DNA of 23,042 nt from a virus, in IMG/VR virus record IMGVR_UViG_3300002460_000171, positions 1 through 23,042 of that record; one strand, given 5' to 3'. Position 1 is the first letter of the stretch; each line of letters opens with the position of its first letter. Position numbers and translations under genes: made by a program. The notes under the pieces are model-generated. The model was not told the origin of the DNA, searched no databases, and saw only the letters and a program-made list of their open reading frames with translations. This document shows, in pieces, positions 1-7,018 of this stretch.

Positions 1-216
1 ATTATTTTTTTGTTATGTGTTTTTATGACTCTATAATAATAAAAAAAAAACACCTTGAGTAAAATGCAGAAAGTGGTATCTGATATATAAATATTTAGTT
101 TCTGGATATATTTTATTATAGGGATTTCTATAGTAACTCATAATTAAATTTAAAATTAAAAATATATGTTCTCAATAGACTACGTAGTACGTACGTATAT
201 GTATATATAGTAATTA
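1..216. other. AT-rich intergenic region with palindromes
   Basis: No convincing gene is seen. It is very AT-rich and holds adjacent perfect palindromes CTACGTAG (180-187) and GTACGTAC (187-194), followed by a long TA-rich run (195-240). Such AT-rich palindromic DNA could be a DNA-unwinding or regulatory site, but no iterons or replication-initiator gene are identified beside it. A Tyr-rich minus-strand reading frame of 36 codons starting at 141 lacks a ribosome binding site and is not called. Confidence 0.4.
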
Positions 217-351
217 TTATATAAATAATATTATATAAAATAATACAATACACAGTTCTACAAAAGTTTTATAAGTCTTTTTATGAACCTTTTTAAATCT
301 TTTGGTGTTCTCTCTGTGTTTTTTACACACTTTCCAAAAACATTTAATCAT
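217..351 (-). CDS. small basic protein with C-terminal hydrophobic tail
   Basis: Family not recognised. A 44-codon minus-strand frame starts with ATG at 351 and stops with TAA at 219-217. The start is supported by a strong Shine-Dalgarno sequence (AGGAGG at 366-361 on the minus strand) nine bases upstream. The first 30 residues are rich in Lys/Arg; the last 14 or so (from FVELC to the end) are hydrophobic and could be a membrane anchor. The stop lies in the TA-rich tract next to the palindromes. The gene is co-oriented with the AAA+ gene but about 350 bases downstream of it, so it may have its own promoter. Function unknown. Confidence 0.5.
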   Translation of the reverse strand: MIKCFWKVCKKHRENTKRFKKVHKKTYKTFVELCIVLFYIILFI

Positions 352-700
352 GGCTGTTTTCCTCCTTTATTACTTTTTCTATAGCATATTTTACAATCTA
401 CACCTACGTGTATATGAAAGCCATGATTTTAAATAATATTATCAAAACACCTAGTTCTTATACCATAACTAATATATACTCAACCATATAATTTTTAATA
501 TTATAAATAATTAAGAAACACCTTCCCTAAAAATTCCTCCCCAAATCTCTAATTAACCCAATCCTATTCCAATCTTACCTATCCAAAACACCAAAAAAAC
601 CTAAACCAACACCCCCTCCCTTTCTTCTTAATACTCCTAACCTTATTTCTTAAAACAAACAACCTCCTCTTACCATCAATCTTATACTCTTTCCTTTCTT
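352..700. other. Intergenic, G-depleted (+ strand) tract
   Basis: No gene is seen between the 44-residue protein and the end of the AAA+ gene. From 455 to 734 the + strand has a single G (at 515); 516-734 has none. The tract crosses the end of the AAA+ gene at 701. The minus strand is therefore C-free and has G runs, for example the complement of ACCCCCTCCC near 611-620. AAACACC recurs in this end region (48-54, 445-451, 516-522, 585-592). This is a strand-composition anomaly; its role is unknown. Confidence 0.55.
361..366 (-). promoter_or_regulatory. Shine-Dalgarno site for the 44-residue protein
   Basis: CCTCCT on the + strand reads AGGAGG on the minus strand, nine bases before the ATG at 351. 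This is one of the strongest ribosome binding sites in the window and is the main reason for calling the small gene. Confidence 0.6.
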
Positions 701-2053
701 TTAATTAAAATCTCTATTATAAAAAATATAAACTGTTTCTGGTCTTCCTGCTCCTTCTTTATCTACTGTAATTCCTAATCTATTTTCACTTACACATTTA
801 GAAAGAAAATCAGTTGTCCTATTAAGTCCTAGGTCCCATCTCCCATCTTGTTTTAATTTTTTTAACTTCCTAATTAAATCTCCTTTATTCATCCTCGTCA
901 TACCTTCTGAAACAAATAAATCTGCTATTGTATCCCATCTATACCTTGCCAAATCAATTCCATAATCCTTTTTCACCATATTATCTAATAAAGACCTAAC
1001 TGCTTTCATATTATCTTTACCCATTCCTATCCCATAATCTATGTCCTCTGTATTAATATATTCCCTTTCATCTAAACAACATCTATGAACTGCCACTTTA
1101 TAACATAAAATATCTATCCTATTAAAAAATGAATATAAAATATCCTGCCTCTTATCTGTGTATTGTTTTAATATATTATCATTCTTTAATTCCATTAATT
1201 TAAGAGAAAAATATTTTGTAACATCTTCATTAATTCTAATTATTTGTGATTTTATTTTTACTCCTTCAAAAACCCCTTTAATTGTTCTCATTAAATCATT
1301 AACCCTATCTACATCCATAACATTATACAATTTATATTTGTTTTTTGAAAGTATGTCAAATTTTTCACCTCCAAAATCTTCAAATGTAACAATCATTCTT
1401 TGCATTAATCCTCTCTGCATAACTGCCTCATTTATACTCCCTGCAGGATAACTACCTGTAACTATACTTGTATTAGTATAAAATTGTATAAGTCCTGCTT
1501 TTAAATTATGAGAAACTAAACCTGGGTCATCCATTGCCATTTGTAAAACATCCATAACTGTGGCCATGTAAGAAGTCTTACCACTACTAAGAAGCAAGGA
1601 ACCTTCATCCCAACATATCAAATCATATTTTTCCAATAATCCATTAGTCCTTACATATAAATTTCCCTTTCTAGTAGGGTCTAATTCAAAACTTCCTGTT
1701 AAACCTGCATCAGTCGTTTTTGTTATATAAACACACTTTTTTTTAAATTCAGGCAGTCCTTTGTTATCATATTTCTCTACTCCTAATGAATCTAATTTTA
1801 TTCCTCCTGTATATTCTAATAATCTTGACAAAGATTTCATTCCTTCTCCTTTTCCTGTTCCTGATGGTTGTACTATAAAAGAATGTAATCTCGGATTTCT
1901 AGACCTACCTCCAAAATAATAATTTACATCTAACATTTGACCCAACCATACATGAAATAAAGGCTTTTCAAGATGAGGATTTGCTGTACAACATAAGTTA
2001 AAATATTCTTTCCACAAACTAAATAAAAGTTCAAATTTTGACAATTTCAACAC
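701..2053 (-). CDS. AAA+ ATPase, possible replicative helicase
   Basis: About 450 residues. A Walker A motif (P-S-G-T-G-K, residues 63-68) and a Walker B motif (ICWDE, D149-E150) define a P-loop ATPase. A QRGLMQR segment near residues 213-219 could hold an arginine finger. The C-terminal 80 residues (RYRWDTIADLF onward) look like a winged-helix DNA-binding domain. AAA plus winged helix would suit an MCM-like or DUF3987-like viral helicase, but the exact family is uncertain. It is the last gene of a minus-strand unit and overlaps the HExxH gene upstream by 23 bases. The start is uncertain: GTG at 2053 directly abuts a GAGGGG element, so TTG at 2050 or 2044 could be the true start. Confidence 0.7.
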   Translation of the reverse strand: MLKLSKFELLFSLWKEYFNLCCTANPHLEKPLFHVWLGQMLDVNYYFGGRSRNPRLHSFIVQPSGTGKGEGMKSLSRLLEYTGGIKLDSLGVEKYDNKGLPEFKKKCVYITKTTDAGLTGSFELDPTRKGNLYVRTNGLLEKYDLICWDEGSLLLSSGKTSYMATVMDVLQMAMDDPGLVSHNLKAGLIQFYTNTSIVTGSYPAGSINEAVMQRGLMQRMIVTFEDFGGEKFDILSKNKYKLYNVMDVDRVNDLMRTIKGVFEGVKIKSQIIRINEDVTKYFSLKLMELKNDNILKQYTDKRQDILYSFFNRIDILCYKVAVHRCCLDEREYINTEDIDYGIGMGKDNMKAVRSLLDNMVKKDYGIDLARYRWDTIADLFVSEGMTRMNKGDLIRKLKKLKQDGRWDLGLNRTTDFLSKCVSENRLGITVDKEGAGRPETVYIFYNRDFN

Positions 2054-2546
2054 CCCTCACTGTGTTTTTAATTGTAATTGGAACTGTAATTGATTTATCA
2101 TATTTTAAATTTACTATTATATCTTCTTCTGCTAAAGCTGATACAACATATTCATTAGCTATTTTAGAAAACATTTTATTATGTTTAAAAAAATAATGCC
2201 AAAAATTACTTTTAACTTCTTTCCATATTAATGAATGTAAATGTTCATGTACTATTACACATTCTAATAATTTAAACAAATGTTTTTCTTCATAATCACC
2301 TTGTTTTGATATTTTATTTATTTTTGTAAGATTTATTTGTGGTGTATATCCATCAAATTTAAAATATTTAAAAATTAAAAATTGATTTAATTTATGTGAA
2401 GAAGTAGGAGTTAGTGTTAATCCTAATACACCATTCCTTAAATTTTGTATTTTAACAGATTTTTTAATAACTTTTCTAATATTATCATTAGTTGGAATAT
2501 AATGGTCAAAATCTATCTTAAATTTATAAACAAAATCAACCACCAT
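2031..2546 (-). CDS. HExxH putative zinc metalloprotein
   Basis: 171 residues. The motif VHEHLH (H100, E101, H104) is a zincin-type HExxH site, and Glu residues in ALAEED (140-141), about 36 residues downstream, could supply the third ligand as in gluzincin-like folds. The N-terminal 90 residues look beta-rich and match no family I recognise. It starts at ATG 2546 with AAGGA about eight bases upstream, overlaps the preceding small gene by 11 bases and the following AAA+ gene by 23, so it is probably translated with them. Protease activity is an inference from the motif only. Confidence 0.65.
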   Translation of the reverse strand: MVVDFVYKFKIDFDHYIPTNDNIRKVIKKSVKIQNLRNGVLGLTLTPTSSHKLNQFLIFKYFKFDGYTPQINLTKINKISKQGDYEEKHLFKLLECVIVHEHLHSLIWKEVKSNFWHYFFKHNKMFSKIANEYVVSALAEEDIIVNLKYDKSITVPITIKNTVRGVEIVKI

Positions 2547-2745
2547 CTTTAATTTCCTTAGGAATTATGTTTATTATCCTCATTACATTTAAAACAGAAG
2601 TTTTTCCTTCTAATAAAACATTAGAAAATTCAAATAAAAATTCATCTATAGAAATAATAGTTCCTAACTTACTTTTAGGACCCCCATCATCATATATAAG
2701 AATAACTTCTTTACCTATATATTTTTTTAAGATTTTAGATTCCAT
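2536..2745 (-). CDS. small barrel-like hypothetical protein
   Basis: 69 residues, first gene of the leftward unit. Sequence is beta-strand rich (IGKEVILIYDDG, KLGTIISID, EFLFEFS), suggesting a small beta-barrel such as an Sm- or SH3-like fold, but no family is recognised. It starts at ATG 2745 without a clear Shine-Dalgarno sequence. A minus-strand TATA-like stretch about 25-35 bases upstream (complement of TATTTATAATA, 2766-2776) fits a short leader. It overlaps the HExxH gene by 11 bases. Confidence 0.55.
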   Translation of the reverse strand: MESKILKKYIGKEVILIYDDGGPKSKLGTIISIDEFLFEFSNVLLEGKTSVLNVMRIINIIPKEIKDGG

Positions 2746-2788
2746 CGCCAGCCAACCATCATAGATATTTATAATAGTAAATTTTATA

Positions 2789-2836
2789 AGTATTTATATA
2801 CTCTAGTATTTATATACTCTAGTATATAAATATTTA
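2789..2836. promoter_or_regulatory. divergent promoter with tandem palindromic operators
   Basis: Two perfect tandem 16-base units AGTATTTATATACTCT (2789-2804, 2805-2820) run into AGTATATAA. Read as dyads, 2810-2829 is TTATATACT-CT-AGTATATAA with perfect 9-base arms, and 2794-2813 is an overlapping, weaker copy. It is followed by ATATTTA (2830-2836), an archaeal TATA-like stretch about 45 bases before the Cys-rich gene at 2878. The same element occurs at 7408 and 19161. It lies between divergent units and could control both. Confidence 0.65.
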
Positions 2837-2877
2837 AATATATACAAATCTATTATGTATAGTAAGGAAAAAATAAA

Positions 2878-3141
2878 ATGGCAAAAATAAGAGAAATAAA
2901 AAATGTTTGTGATGGATGTAAATTAGAAGTTAGTGAATGTTATACTTGTAAAGATAAATTAAGAAATAAAATTTTTTGTTTGGATGATATTAAAAATAAT
3001 GAAGAAATTAATAATAAACATTTTTGTGACGAAGCATGTAGAGGGTCTTTTTTAGTTGATACTTTTAAATTTCCAGAAAAAATAATTTGTTCTGAAATTA
3101 AAAGAATAATAGCGGAAAAAGAAGAGGAAGTGGAAATATGA
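2878..3141 (+). CDS. small Cys-rich zinc-finger-like protein
   Basis: 87 residues. Cys at 11, 14, 21, 24, 34, 50, 54 and 71 suggest one or two small metal sites: CxxC, CxxC, then a HFCDEAC-xxxF segment resembling treble-clef or TRASH/MYM-type fingers. The C-terminus is acidic and charged. It starts at ATG 2878 after a weak AAGG. It is the first gene behind the operator-like promoter and its TGA overlaps the next ATG (ATGA at 3138). A role as an early regulatory or adaptor protein is possible but not shown. Confidence 0.6.
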   Translation: MAKIREIKNVCDGCKLEVSECYTCKDKLRNKIFCLDDIKNNEEINNKHFCDEACRGSFLVDTFKFPEKIICSEIKRIIAEKEEEVEI

Positions 3142-3269
3142 ATAAAGAAAAAATTAAAGATTTATTAAAAGAAATAATAAATTTGAATGATAAATTACAT
3201 CAAAAATGTAGTTTATTAAAAGGTGAATTAATAAAAATGAAAATTAATAGAGGAAATATAGCAAAATGA
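3138..3269 (+). CDS. 43-residue coiled-coil-like small protein
   Basis: A 43-residue frame (MNKEKIKDLL to RGNIAK) bounded by ATGA overlaps at both ends: its ATG overlaps the stop at 3139-3141, and its own TGA (3267-3269) overlaps the next ATG at 3266. This tight coupling is the main evidence. The sequence is helical and charged with heptad-like Leu/Ile spacing. No family is recognised. Confidence 0.5.
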   Translation: MNKEKIKDLLKEIINLNDKLHQKCSLLKGELIKMKINRGNIAK

Positions 3270-3622
3270 CATTAAAAATATATGAATGGGAAATTAAAGA
3301 GTATGGAGAATTTGAAAAGATTAAATTATGCAAGTTTGAACAAAATAAAATATTAAGAAAATTGTCAAGGCATTTTAAAATAATAACTCCTTGTTTAGCA
3401 CAAAGTTATAGACGTGGTGGTGCTGGTTCATATGAGTATAATTCTAATATAATTAGAACTGGAGTAAATTCTACATTAGGTGATATATGTCACGAATTTG
3501 CTCATCATTTAACTTCACAACAACACAATAAAAGAATGGGTCACTGTAAATATTGGAAAAAGAATTTAAAGAAAGTTTATACTTTTGCAAAGAGGTATTT
3601 ACCTAAAAAGGATTTGAAATAA
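3266..3622 (+). CDS. SprT-like zinc metalloprotease domain protein
   Basis: 118 residues. The motif CHEFAHHL (H76, E77, H80) followed by GHCKYW (H93) matches the SprT/Spartan pattern, HExxH with a third His 13-17 residues on and a nearby aromatic. SprT-like proteins are metalloproteases linked to DNA-protein crosslinks or to phage functions. The protein is short and consists of little more than the catalytic domain, without the zinc-ribbon tail of cellular SprT. It starts by ATGA overlap with the 43-residue gene and its stop directly abuts the next ATG. Confidence 0.65.
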   Translation: MTLKIYEWEIKEYGEFEKIKLCKFEQNKILRKLSRHFKIITPCLAQSYRRGGAGSYEYNSNIIRTGVNSTLGDICHEFAHHLTSQQHNKRMGHCKYWKKNLKKVYTFAKRYLPKKDLK

Positions 3623-3997
3623 ATGAAAATACAAATAAAAGATGTATATTTTGGGCGAATAATTTGTGAATACGACGCTAAAAATATAAAAGAGGTTGTA
3701 GAAAAAGCTGTTAATAAAAAGATTGATTTAACTAATGCTAATTTAAGAAATGCTGATTTAAGAAATGCTGATTTAACTGATGCTAATTTAACTAATGTTA
3801 ATTTAATTGATGCTAATTTAACTAATGCTGATTTACAAAATGCTAATCTAACTAATGCTGATTTAAGAAATGCTGATTTAACTGATGCTAATTTAACTGA
3901 TGCTAATTTAACTGGTGCTAATTTAAGAAATATAACAATAAATGAAAAAAGTTTCAAATTTATACAATCTTGGTTTAGATGGACTATTGAAAAATGA
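3623..3997 (+). CDS. pentapeptide-repeat protein
   Basis: 124 residues. After about 32 N-terminal residues there are some 13 tandem A(N/D)LxN/D pentapeptides (for example ANLRN, ADLRN, ANLTD) to about residue 108, predicting a right-handed quadrilateral beta-helix. The DNA shows a matching 15-base periodicity. Some relatives (Qnr, MfpA) mimic DNA and bind topoisomerases; whether this one does is unknown. The tail is aromatic (SWFRWTIEK). It abuts the SprT-like gene and overlaps the next gene by ATGA at 3994. Confidence 0.85.
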   Translation: MKIQIKDVYFGRIICEYDAKNIKEVVEKAVNKKIDLTNANLRNADLRNADLTDANLTNVNLIDANLTNADLQNANLTNADLRNADLTDANLTDANLTGANLRNITINEKSFKFIQSWFRWTIEK

Positions 3998-4314
3998 AAT
4001 ACAAAAGCGTAATAAAAGACAGAAAAAAAGTAAGTCGTAAAGAAGCAGAAGAGAAATTTCCTTGGTTGAAAGACGCTTCTTTTAAAGATGCAGAAATAGA
4101 TATTTCTGATAGTTTTTTGGTTTGGAATGGTGGAACTTGGAGAGATGGAAATTGGGAAAATGGAATTTGGAACAATGGGCTTTTTAAAAATGGACTTTGG
4201 CAAAAAGGAGATTGGGAAGATGGGATTTGGGAAGATGGATTTATGTGGAATAATCTAAAGCAAAAATACTGCAAGGTAAAATATAATGGAAGAACTTTTG
4301 AGGAGTTGGAATGA
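3994..4314 (+). CDS. G-x-W pentad repeat protein
   Basis: 106 residues. The centre (about residues 45-82) is a strict five-residue repeat with consensus G-x-W-x-(D/N): GTWRD, GNWEN, GIWNN, GLFKN, GLWQK, GDWED, GIWED. The spacing equals that of pentapeptide-repeat proteins, but the repeated core residue is Trp rather than Leu. A solenoid fold is likely. It is translationally coupled by ATGA to the true pentapeptide-repeat gene upstream and to the 175-residue gene downstream, so the proteins may act together. No function is recognised. Confidence 0.7.
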   Translation: MKYKSVIKDRKKVSRKEAEEKFPWLKDASFKDAEIDISDSFLVWNGGTWRDGNWENGIWNNGLFKNGLWQKGDWEDGIWEDGFMWNNLKQKYCKVKYNGRTFEELE

Positions 4315-4838
4315 AAAATAAAAGTCAAGGAGAATTAGTTTGGAAACCAGAACAAGAACAAATAAAGGAATTTGAAAAAATTAAAATAAGAATTAAGAAG
4401 TATGGACACTTTGGGCGAGATGGAAAAATAGTTGTAGCAGAAGGAGAGTTTATTTATCATGGCATAGCTTACTTAATAAAGGTTATGAGGTATTTTACTT
4501 ATAGAGATGGATTTACTACAATGGGTAGAGATAGAATTTCAGACCATCATGCAGTTGTAGAATATCCTGACGAAACAAAACTAATAATAGATTTGATTCC
4601 AAATAATTATTCTTCGGAGTTTTTATATCACGATACTCTTCATTCTTGGAATGATAAGCAAACAACACAACAGCAAATTGAAGTTTGTCATAAATTAGCT
4701 AAAAGGGATATTGATAATTTATTAGATGGAGATATAAGTAAACAAATTGATGAAAGTATAAAAGCACTTCAAAAAGCAAAGGATAAGTTAGATAAAAAGA
4801 TTAAGGAGATTAAAAAGATTAAGGAGATTAGGAAATGA
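4311..4838 (+). CDS. hypothetical protein with C-terminal coiled coil
   Basis: 175 residues, family not recognised. The first 120 residues appear to be a mixed alpha/beta globular domain (EGEFIYHGIAYLIKVMRYF, HHAVVEYPDE). The last 50 are Lys/Glu/Ile rich and likely a coiled coil, ending in a perfect tandem duplication KKIKEI encoded by an 18-base repeat. It is coupled by ATGA to genes on both sides. Confidence 0.6.
   Translation: MKNKSQGELVWKPEQEQIKEFEKIKIRIKKYGHFGRDGKIVVAEGEFIYHGIAYLIKVMRYFTYRDGFTTMGRDRISDHHAVVEYPDETKLIIDLIPNNYSSEFLYHDTLHSWNDKQTTQQQIEVCHKLAKRDIDNLLDGDISKQIDESIKALQKAKDKLDKKIKEIKKIKEIRK
4794..4829 (+). repeat. perfect 18-base tandem duplication
   Basis: AAAAAGATTAAGGAGATT occurs twice in tandem (4794-4811, 4812-4829) inside the coding end of the 175-residue gene and encodes KKIKEI twice. 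It keeps the frame and probably arose by slippage. Confidence 0.85.
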
Positions 4839-4936
4839 GAAATATATCTATTGAAGAAGCACATAAATTTGGCAGAAAGTCAGGTATAATTTTTTCTAAA
4901 AAAGAGAGAGTTGTTTTTATATGTCAGAAAAAATAA
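4835..4936 (+). CDS. possible 33-residue peptide upstream of the helicase
   Basis: A 33-residue frame starts at ATG 4835, overlapping the preceding TGA (ATGA), and ends at TAA 4934-4936, overlapping the first 16 bases of the helicase gene in another frame. It bridges the 82-base gap between the two genes and may serve translational coupling. No domain is recognisable. The call rests on the overlap pattern seen throughout this operon. Confidence 0.35.
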   Translation: MRNISIEEAHKFGRKSGIIFSKKERVVFICQKK

Positions 4937-6738
4937 CAAAATTGGTTAAGGAACTTCAAGAGAAGAATGAAGAATTACAAACAGAAATAAATAGTTTATC
5001 AAAAACTAATCTATCTCTTTTAGATGACTTAAAGAAAAAGTTTGAATGGGATAAAGACTTATTAAAAGAATGGTATGAAGAATATTGGCATACCTACTCA
5101 AATCAAACTGGTGAGAATGAGTGGTTTGTTGCTGTGCCTAAGTTTATTCCTTTTTCTATTGGTTGGTTAGACCATACAACAAAAGGATATAACATTTTCA
5201 AAATAAATCAATATACTCAATGGCTTGGAGATATGCCAGACTTTTTGAGAAAAGAGTTAAACATAAAAGAGCCAGAAAAGATTTTTGTAAGTGATGGGAA
5301 TTTAGTATTTACAGAAGGAAAAGAAGATGAAGTTAAAGATAGATATGGGGATTTACTTTCATCAATTAGTAAAGGAACTGCAAGAGTTAAGTTAGGAAAA
5401 GAATTTGACTTAATAGCAAAGATTATAGAAAATGGAAGCTTACCTTTTGTTCCAAAACAAGTAGAAGAAAAAGATATAATACCAAATCCAACAATCATAA
5501 AATTAGAAGGTAAATATGTTTTTCAACAACAAGCATGGAATAATTTCTTAAAGTATGGTGCTATTGGAATTTATTGGATGACTGGTGCAGGAAAAGATAT
5601 TTTTTCTTGTTATGCTTTAAGCAGAATTAAGGTTATTAAAGATGGAAAGCAATTACCTAATTTGTATATTTCTCCAAATTTAACAATCTTGGAACAAATG
5701 AAAAAAGAGTATTTTCCAAAATATGCCCCAGAACTTTTAAAAGATATTGAAGAAGGGAATTTAATTTTATCTACATATCAAGGTTATGAAAAGATAAAAG
5801 ACAAAGAATTTGGATTAACAATTTATGGAGAGTGTCATGTTCTTCCAGCAGATACATTTAGCAGATTAGCTACTGTAAAAACTAAATATCGTATTGGGCA
5901 ATCAGCCAGTCCTTATAGAGAAGATTCAAGAACTAATTATATTTTTGCATTAACGGGATTTCCTATTGGATTAAATTGGCAAGATTTAATGAAACTTCTT
6001 GGAAAGAAATATCACGATGTCAATGTTTATATTTTTGATACAATGGAACAGAAGATTAGATTTGCTACTAACCTTGTTGCAAAAGATACAAAGACATTAT
6101 TATTTGTTGATAAAATAGAGATTGGAGAAAGGTTGGCTAATATTCTGGGGGTTCCATTTATTCATGGTGCAACTAAAAATAGAATTGAAATAGTAAAATC
6201 AAGCAAAGTGTTTATCGCTTCAAGAGTTATGGAAATGGGAATTTCTATTAAAGATTTAGAACATATAATTGAAGTAGACTTTTTATTTGGAAGTAAGAGG
6301 GAAGAAATACAAAGAACAGGAAGATTATTTCATAGTGAATCTAAAGAAGCAAAAAAGCATGATATTTTAATGACTAAAGAGGAATTTGAGGCTTATGGAA
6401 AAAGACTTCATGGATTAGTTGAGAAAGGATTTAAAATTAATTTAAGACCAATGGTTACTGGAAGTTTTCAGATTAAGAAGCCAGAAATAATTAGAGGAAG
6501 TGGAAAATCTAAAACAACTGGTAAAGATTATAACCAGATTATTTCTGATTTATTTGATGAAGGAGTTTTTACAGTTCCGTTAACAATACAAGATGTTAAA
6601 GATAGGGTTGCTAAAAGAGGAATTGTTATCAGTTCAAGAATTTCTATGAATATCAATAATAAATTAGTTAATATGGTTTTAGCAAAGAAATTAGCTAAAT
6701 TTAAGCAGAATGGACGTTCTGTTTATCAAGAGAGATAA
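4921..6738 (+). CDS. XPB-like SF2 helicase with altered motifs I and II
   Basis: 605 residues. An N-terminal coiled coil (about 1-45) and accessory region precede an SF2 helicase core: Q-motif-like FQQQAW (201-206), motif I TGAGKD (221-226), motif II GECH (303-306), motif III SASP (328-331) and motif VI QRTGR (464-468) followed by LFH. The SASP-Y-RED and FGSKREEIQRTGR patterns resemble XPB/RadD-type helicases. Motif I has Asp where Thr/Ser is expected, and motif II has Gly in place of the Mg-binding first Asp of DExH. ATP hydrolysis may thus be impaired or unusual. The C-terminal 90 residues may be a winged helix. It ends the 2878-6738 operon. Confidence 0.8.
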   Translation: MSEKITKLVKELQEKNEELQTEINSLSKTNLSLLDDLKKKFEWDKDLLKEWYEEYWHTYSNQTGENEWFVAVPKFIPFSIGWLDHTTKGYNIFKINQYTQWLGDMPDFLRKELNIKEPEKIFVSDGNLVFTEGKEDEVKDRYGDLLSSISKGTARVKLGKEFDLIAKIIENGSLPFVPKQVEEKDIIPNPTIIKLEGKYVFQQQAWNNFLKYGAIGIYWMTGAGKDIFSCYALSRIKVIKDGKQLPNLYISPNLTILEQMKKEYFPKYAPELLKDIEEGNLILSTYQGYEKIKDKEFGLTIYGECHVLPADTFSRLATVKTKYRIGQSASPYREDSRTNYIFALTGFPIGLNWQDLMKLLGKKYHDVNVYIFDTMEQKIRFATNLVAKDTKTLLFVDKIEIGERLANILGVPFIHGATKNRIEIVKSSKVFIASRVMEMGISIKDLEHIIEVDFLFGSKREEIQRTGRLFHSESKEAKKHDILMTKEEFEAYGKRLHGLVEKGFKINLRPMVTGSFQIKKPEIIRGSGKSKTTGKDYNQIISDLFDEGVFTVPLTIQDVKDRVAKRGIVISSRISMNINNKLVNMVLAKKLAKFKQNGRSVYQER

Positions 6739-6820
6739 TTGTAAAAATCAAGATGAATTAAAAAATTTAGAACCAATAAAAAACAAAAAGGGTTATAATA
6801 TATAAAAAATAAAAAACAAT

Positions 6821-6994
6821 ATGAAAGACAATAAGAAAAAAAGTAAATGTAGTATATGTAATAAAACTTATTTAAATTATGGACATAATCCACAACCTTT
6901 TAAAGAATCTTATGAAAGGTGTTGTGATGAATGTAACAAAAATTTAGTAATTCCTGCGAGGATAAAATACTTACAAGAACAACATAAAATTTAA
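6821..6994 (+). CDS. small phage-type zinc protein
   Basis: 57 residues. CSIC (C10, C13), a YGHNPQPF segment, RCCDEC (C34, C35, C38) and VIPAR form a pattern I associate with tiny zinc-binding proteins common in phages, of unknown role. It starts at ATG 6821. A TATA-like stretch TTATAATATATAAAA (6793-6807) lies only about 15-25 bases upstream, suggesting a short-leader or leaderless transcript. It lies between the helicase and the VanZ-like gene. Confidence 0.65.
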   Translation: MKDNKKKSKCSICNKTYLNYGHNPQPFKESYERCCDECNKNLVIPARIKYLQEQHKI

Positions 6995-7018
6995 ATATAT
7001 TAACCCAATAATATAACA

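Noticed and set aside
31-141. 36-codon Tyr-rich minus-strand frame near the left end
   Set aside because: No ribosome binding site, no recognisable composition, and only AT-rich surroundings.
283-384. 33-codon plus-strand frame
   Set aside because: Antisense to the 44-residue gene, which has a strong ribosome binding site; this frame has none.
1158-1451. 97-codon plus-strand frame
   Set aside because: It lies wholly antisense to the AAA+ gene, whose Walker motifs are clear.
3720-3940. Regular DNA repeats that could suggest a CRISPR array
   Set aside because: The 15-base period follows the coding pentapeptides; there are no unique spacers or longer identical repeats.
3577-4328. Long open frames on the minus strand across the repeat genes
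   Set aside because: They are antisense images of the 15-base periodic pentapeptide and G-x-W coding repeats, with low-complexity products and no ribosome binding sites.
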